DNA of 6,873 nucleotides from Bryobacterales bacterium. GTDB taxonomy: Bacteria > Acidobacteriota > Terriglobia > Bryobacterales > Bryobacteraceae. The stretch spans positions 1 to 6,873 of the forward strand of contig JALOKO010000213.1 in the NCBI GenBank assembly GCA_025456495.1. Reading direction: 5' to 3'. Of the stretch, positions 5,151 to 6,873 are shown in pieces (position 1 is the stretch's first letter; the number at the start of each line of letters is the position of its first letter). The notes under the pieces are model-generated. The model was given only the letters and a program-made list of their open reading frames with translations, made no database searches and was not told the origin of the DNA. Made by a program: the position numbers and the translations under genes.

Positions 5151-6873
5151 ATGCTGCGTTCCCTCTTCCACTGGATCTTTCTGCTTGTTGTCGTCTGCAA
5201 CGGCCACCCGGCCCTTCTTGCACAGGCTGGCCCCCAACCCCCCGCACGCGAGGCCCAATCCCCTCTCGTGGATTCCGCCTCCGGCAATGGCGCTCCGGCT
5301 GCACCCAACTCCGAAACCGCTCACCCTGCCGAAACTCCCAATCAACCCATCCCCAATCAACCCATCCCCAATCAACCCAGCGCAACTGCGGAGTCCGGCG
5401 CCGCCGCCAACCCCCAGGCTGACTCGGCCAGCCCCCAATCTGATCCGGCCAGTCTACGTACGGAACTCAACCTGCTGGGGCAAACGGACGCCAAATCCGG
5501 GGAAAGCCGCCGCAACGAGAACGTCCAGTTCAACCTCATCGACAACAACGCCCTGAAGGAACTCAACCAACGCCTGGGAACCACGCCCACCCCGGTGGCG
5601 GAGTTCCTTCCGCAAAACAACTACTTCAGCACCGAGTACGGCAATCCGCCATCCACCCCCATCCATCTGCCGGGCACCCCGGTGCGCGGCTTCCATGGCC
5701 GCCTCAATTACGCGCACCTGAACAGCATCCTCAGTGCGCGCGCCTTCTTCCAGGTGGGCGCCGTGAAGCCCGCACGGGAAAACGAATGGGGAGCCACCGT
5801 CGGCTTCAACCTCTGGAAAGGCGCCTCCTTCACCTTCAACGGCAACCAGCAGAAGATCCGCGGAAACGTCAACGGAAACGTCCTGGTCCCGAAGGCGGAA
5901 GAGCGTACCCCGCTCACGCAGGACCCCGCCCTGGGCGCTTTCGTCGCCCGCATCCTGAATGCCTATCCGGCTGAGCAGCCCAACCGCACCGACATCAACG
6001 AGCGCATGCTGAACACCAATTCGCCCCAGATCGTCAACAACAACACCATCGGCGGCACGCTGGACCAGCAGTTGGGTGACCGTGACAAGCTGGTGCTCAG
6101 CTACACCTTCATCGGACAGCAGGTGGAGGCCTTCCAGTTGGTCCGCGGCCAGAACCCCGACACCACCACCCGTTCCCACCGCGCCCGCGCCACCTGGAAT
6201 CGCTCCTGGAGCCCCCGTACGGTTAGCAGCCTCAGCATGGGCTTTGACCGCGCGGGCATCCTCATCGTCCCCGAACGCAATTCCATCGGCTTCAGCATCT
6301 TCCTCACCGGCGTGGTGGAAAACCTGCTGGGCAACACCGTCATCCCCATTGACCGTGCGCAGAACGACTTCAAGTACGCCGGGCAGGTGCAGCACATCCA
6401 GGGCAACCACACCTTCACTGTGGGCGCGATGGCCATCCGCAGACAGTTGAACGGCGAGGAATCCGACACCGCCCTGGGCGCGTTCTCCTTCTTCAACAAC
6501 TTCGGCAACGACACCCTCACCAACCTCCGCCTGGGCCTGCCCAGTACCTACTTCCGCAGCGTGGGCGAGGTGAACCGCGGCTTCCGCAACTGGGACATGG
6601 CCTACTACATCGGCGACCGCTGGAACGCCACCAGCAAGCTCTCGTTGAACTACGGCCTCCGCTGGCGCCCCATCACCCGCCCCTATGAGGTGAACCGCAG
6701 GAATGAACTGGCCTACCAGAGCGACTGGAACAATGTCGGCCCCACGGCAGGTCTGGCCTACCGCCTGCCTCAACGCTGGGGCGTCTTCCGCGCCGCCTAC
6801 GCCCTGCACTACGGCGAAATCTTCCCCGTCACCTACCAGCAGATCCGCCTCAACGCGCCGCTCAACTACAAGC
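5151..6873 (+). CDS. Oar-like TonB-dependent outer-membrane protein (3' end outside window)
   Basis: 574 codons are open from ATG 5151 to the right edge; relatives usually run to about 900-1100 residues, so a large part of the barrel is missing. Residues 1-26 (LFHWIFLLVVV core, ALLAQA cleavage) form a signal peptide. Residues 27-100 are a Pro/Ala/Ser/Gln-rich linker containing NQPIP repeats at 64-76. From about 103 the sequence matches the acidobacterial Oar-like/TonB-receptor type: ELNLLGQTDAKSGESRRNENVQFNL, a plug-like part with YFSTEYGNPPS (158-168), VRGFHGRLNYAHLNSILSAR and FFQVGAVKPAREN (178-211), then alternating aromatic/hydrophobic beta strands. I do not see the N-terminal carboxypeptidase-regulatory (CarboxypepD_reg) domain common in this group. 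The expected role is TonB-driven transport across, or attachment at, the outer membrane; the substrate is unknown. The ribosome binding site is weak (GGA 10 nt upstream). It is divergent from the kinase, so a sugar-acid ligand is possible but unproven. Confidence 0.85.
   Translation, partial: MLRSLFHWIFLLVVVCNGHPALLAQAGPQPPAREAQSPLVDSASGNGAPAAPNSETAHPAETPNQPIPNQPIPNQPSATAESGAAANPQADSASPQSDPASLRTELNLLGQTDAKSGESRRNENVQFNLIDNNALKELNQRLGTTPTPVAEFLPQNNYFSTEYGNPPSTPIHLPGTPVRGFHGRLNYAHLNSILSARAFFQVGAVKPARENEWGATVGFNLWKGASFTFNGNQQKIRGNVNGNVLVPKAEERTPLTQDPALGAFVARILNAYPAEQPNRTDINERMLNTNSPQIVNNNTIGGTLDQQLGDRDKLVLSYTFIGQQVEAFQLVRGQNPDTTTRSHRARATWNRSWSPRTVSSLSMGFDRAGILIVPERNSIGFSIFLTGVVENLLGNTVIPIDRAQNDFKYAGQVQHIQGNHTFTVGAMAIRRQLNGEESDTALGAFSFFNNFGNDTLTNLRLGLPSTYFRSVGEVNRGFRNWDMAYYIGDRWNATSKLSLNYGLRWRPITRPYEVNRRNELAYQSDWNNVGPTAGLAYRLPQRWGVFRAAYALHYGEIFPVTYQQIRLNAPLNYK
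5340..5379 (+). repeat. Tandem repeat, 15-bp unit, 2.7 copies
   Basis: AATCAACCCATCCCC occurs identically at 5340-5354 and 5355-5369, followed by a partial copy at 5370-5379. It encodes NQPIP-NQPIP-NQP in the linker that follows the receptor's signal peptide. The identical copies and in-frame period suggest recent duplication. Confidence 0.95.

Noticed and set aside
5454..6809. 451-residue open frame on the minus strand opposite the receptor gene
   Set aside because: It lies wholly antisense to a well-supported outer-membrane protein and its translation is Ala/Val/Gly/Glu-rich with no recognisable domain. GC-rich codon use commonly creates such shadows.

Overview
The window is about 6.9 kb of GC-rich DNA and reads as Acidobacteriota, most likely the Solibacter/Bryobacter side (Bryobacterales). 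Two things point there: a secreted protein with the 'VWFA-related Acidobacterial domain' layout, and an Oar-like TonB-dependent outer-membrane protein of a type abundant in those genomes. This placement rests on recalled family features, not on a database search.

Layout. Four genes lie on the minus strand. In transcription order they are a PfkB-family sugar kinase that looks like 2-keto-3-deoxygluconate kinase (4745-3705), an exported VWA-domain protein (3533-2325), a LexA-like S24 serine autoprotease with an unusual N-terminal half (2266-1289), and an exported protein cut by the left window edge (1052-1), probably the N-terminal part of a reprolysin-like zinc metallopeptidase. The gap between the VWA and S24 genes is only 58 nt, so they are probably co-transcribed. 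A perfect TATAAT box lies just upstream of the VWA gene. A 405-nt divergent intergenic region (4746-5150) then separates the kinase from a plus-strand gene for an Oar-like outer-membrane beta-barrel/TonB-dependent receptor (5151 to the right edge, incomplete).

How the genes may work together. The kinase (uronate/KDG catabolism) and the divergent outer-membrane receptor could form an uptake-plus-catabolism pair, but only adjacency supports this. The VWA protein, the metallopeptidase-like protein and the receptor are all predicted to be exported. The S24 protein has no signal peptide and should be cytoplasmic.

The most striking signal is not a gene. All three exported proteins carry short in-frame tandem repeats at or just after the signal peptide: 18 bp x 4 in the metallopeptidase-like gene, 18 bp x 4 in the VWA gene, and 15 bp x 2.7 in the receptor gene. 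The first gene also has a second repeat further in. Several arrays share an ATCCGSGG core that is read in different frames, or lies on the opposite strand relative to the gene. This suggests that a DNA repeat, rather than a peptide, is what recurs. The VWA array splits what looks like a signal peptide.
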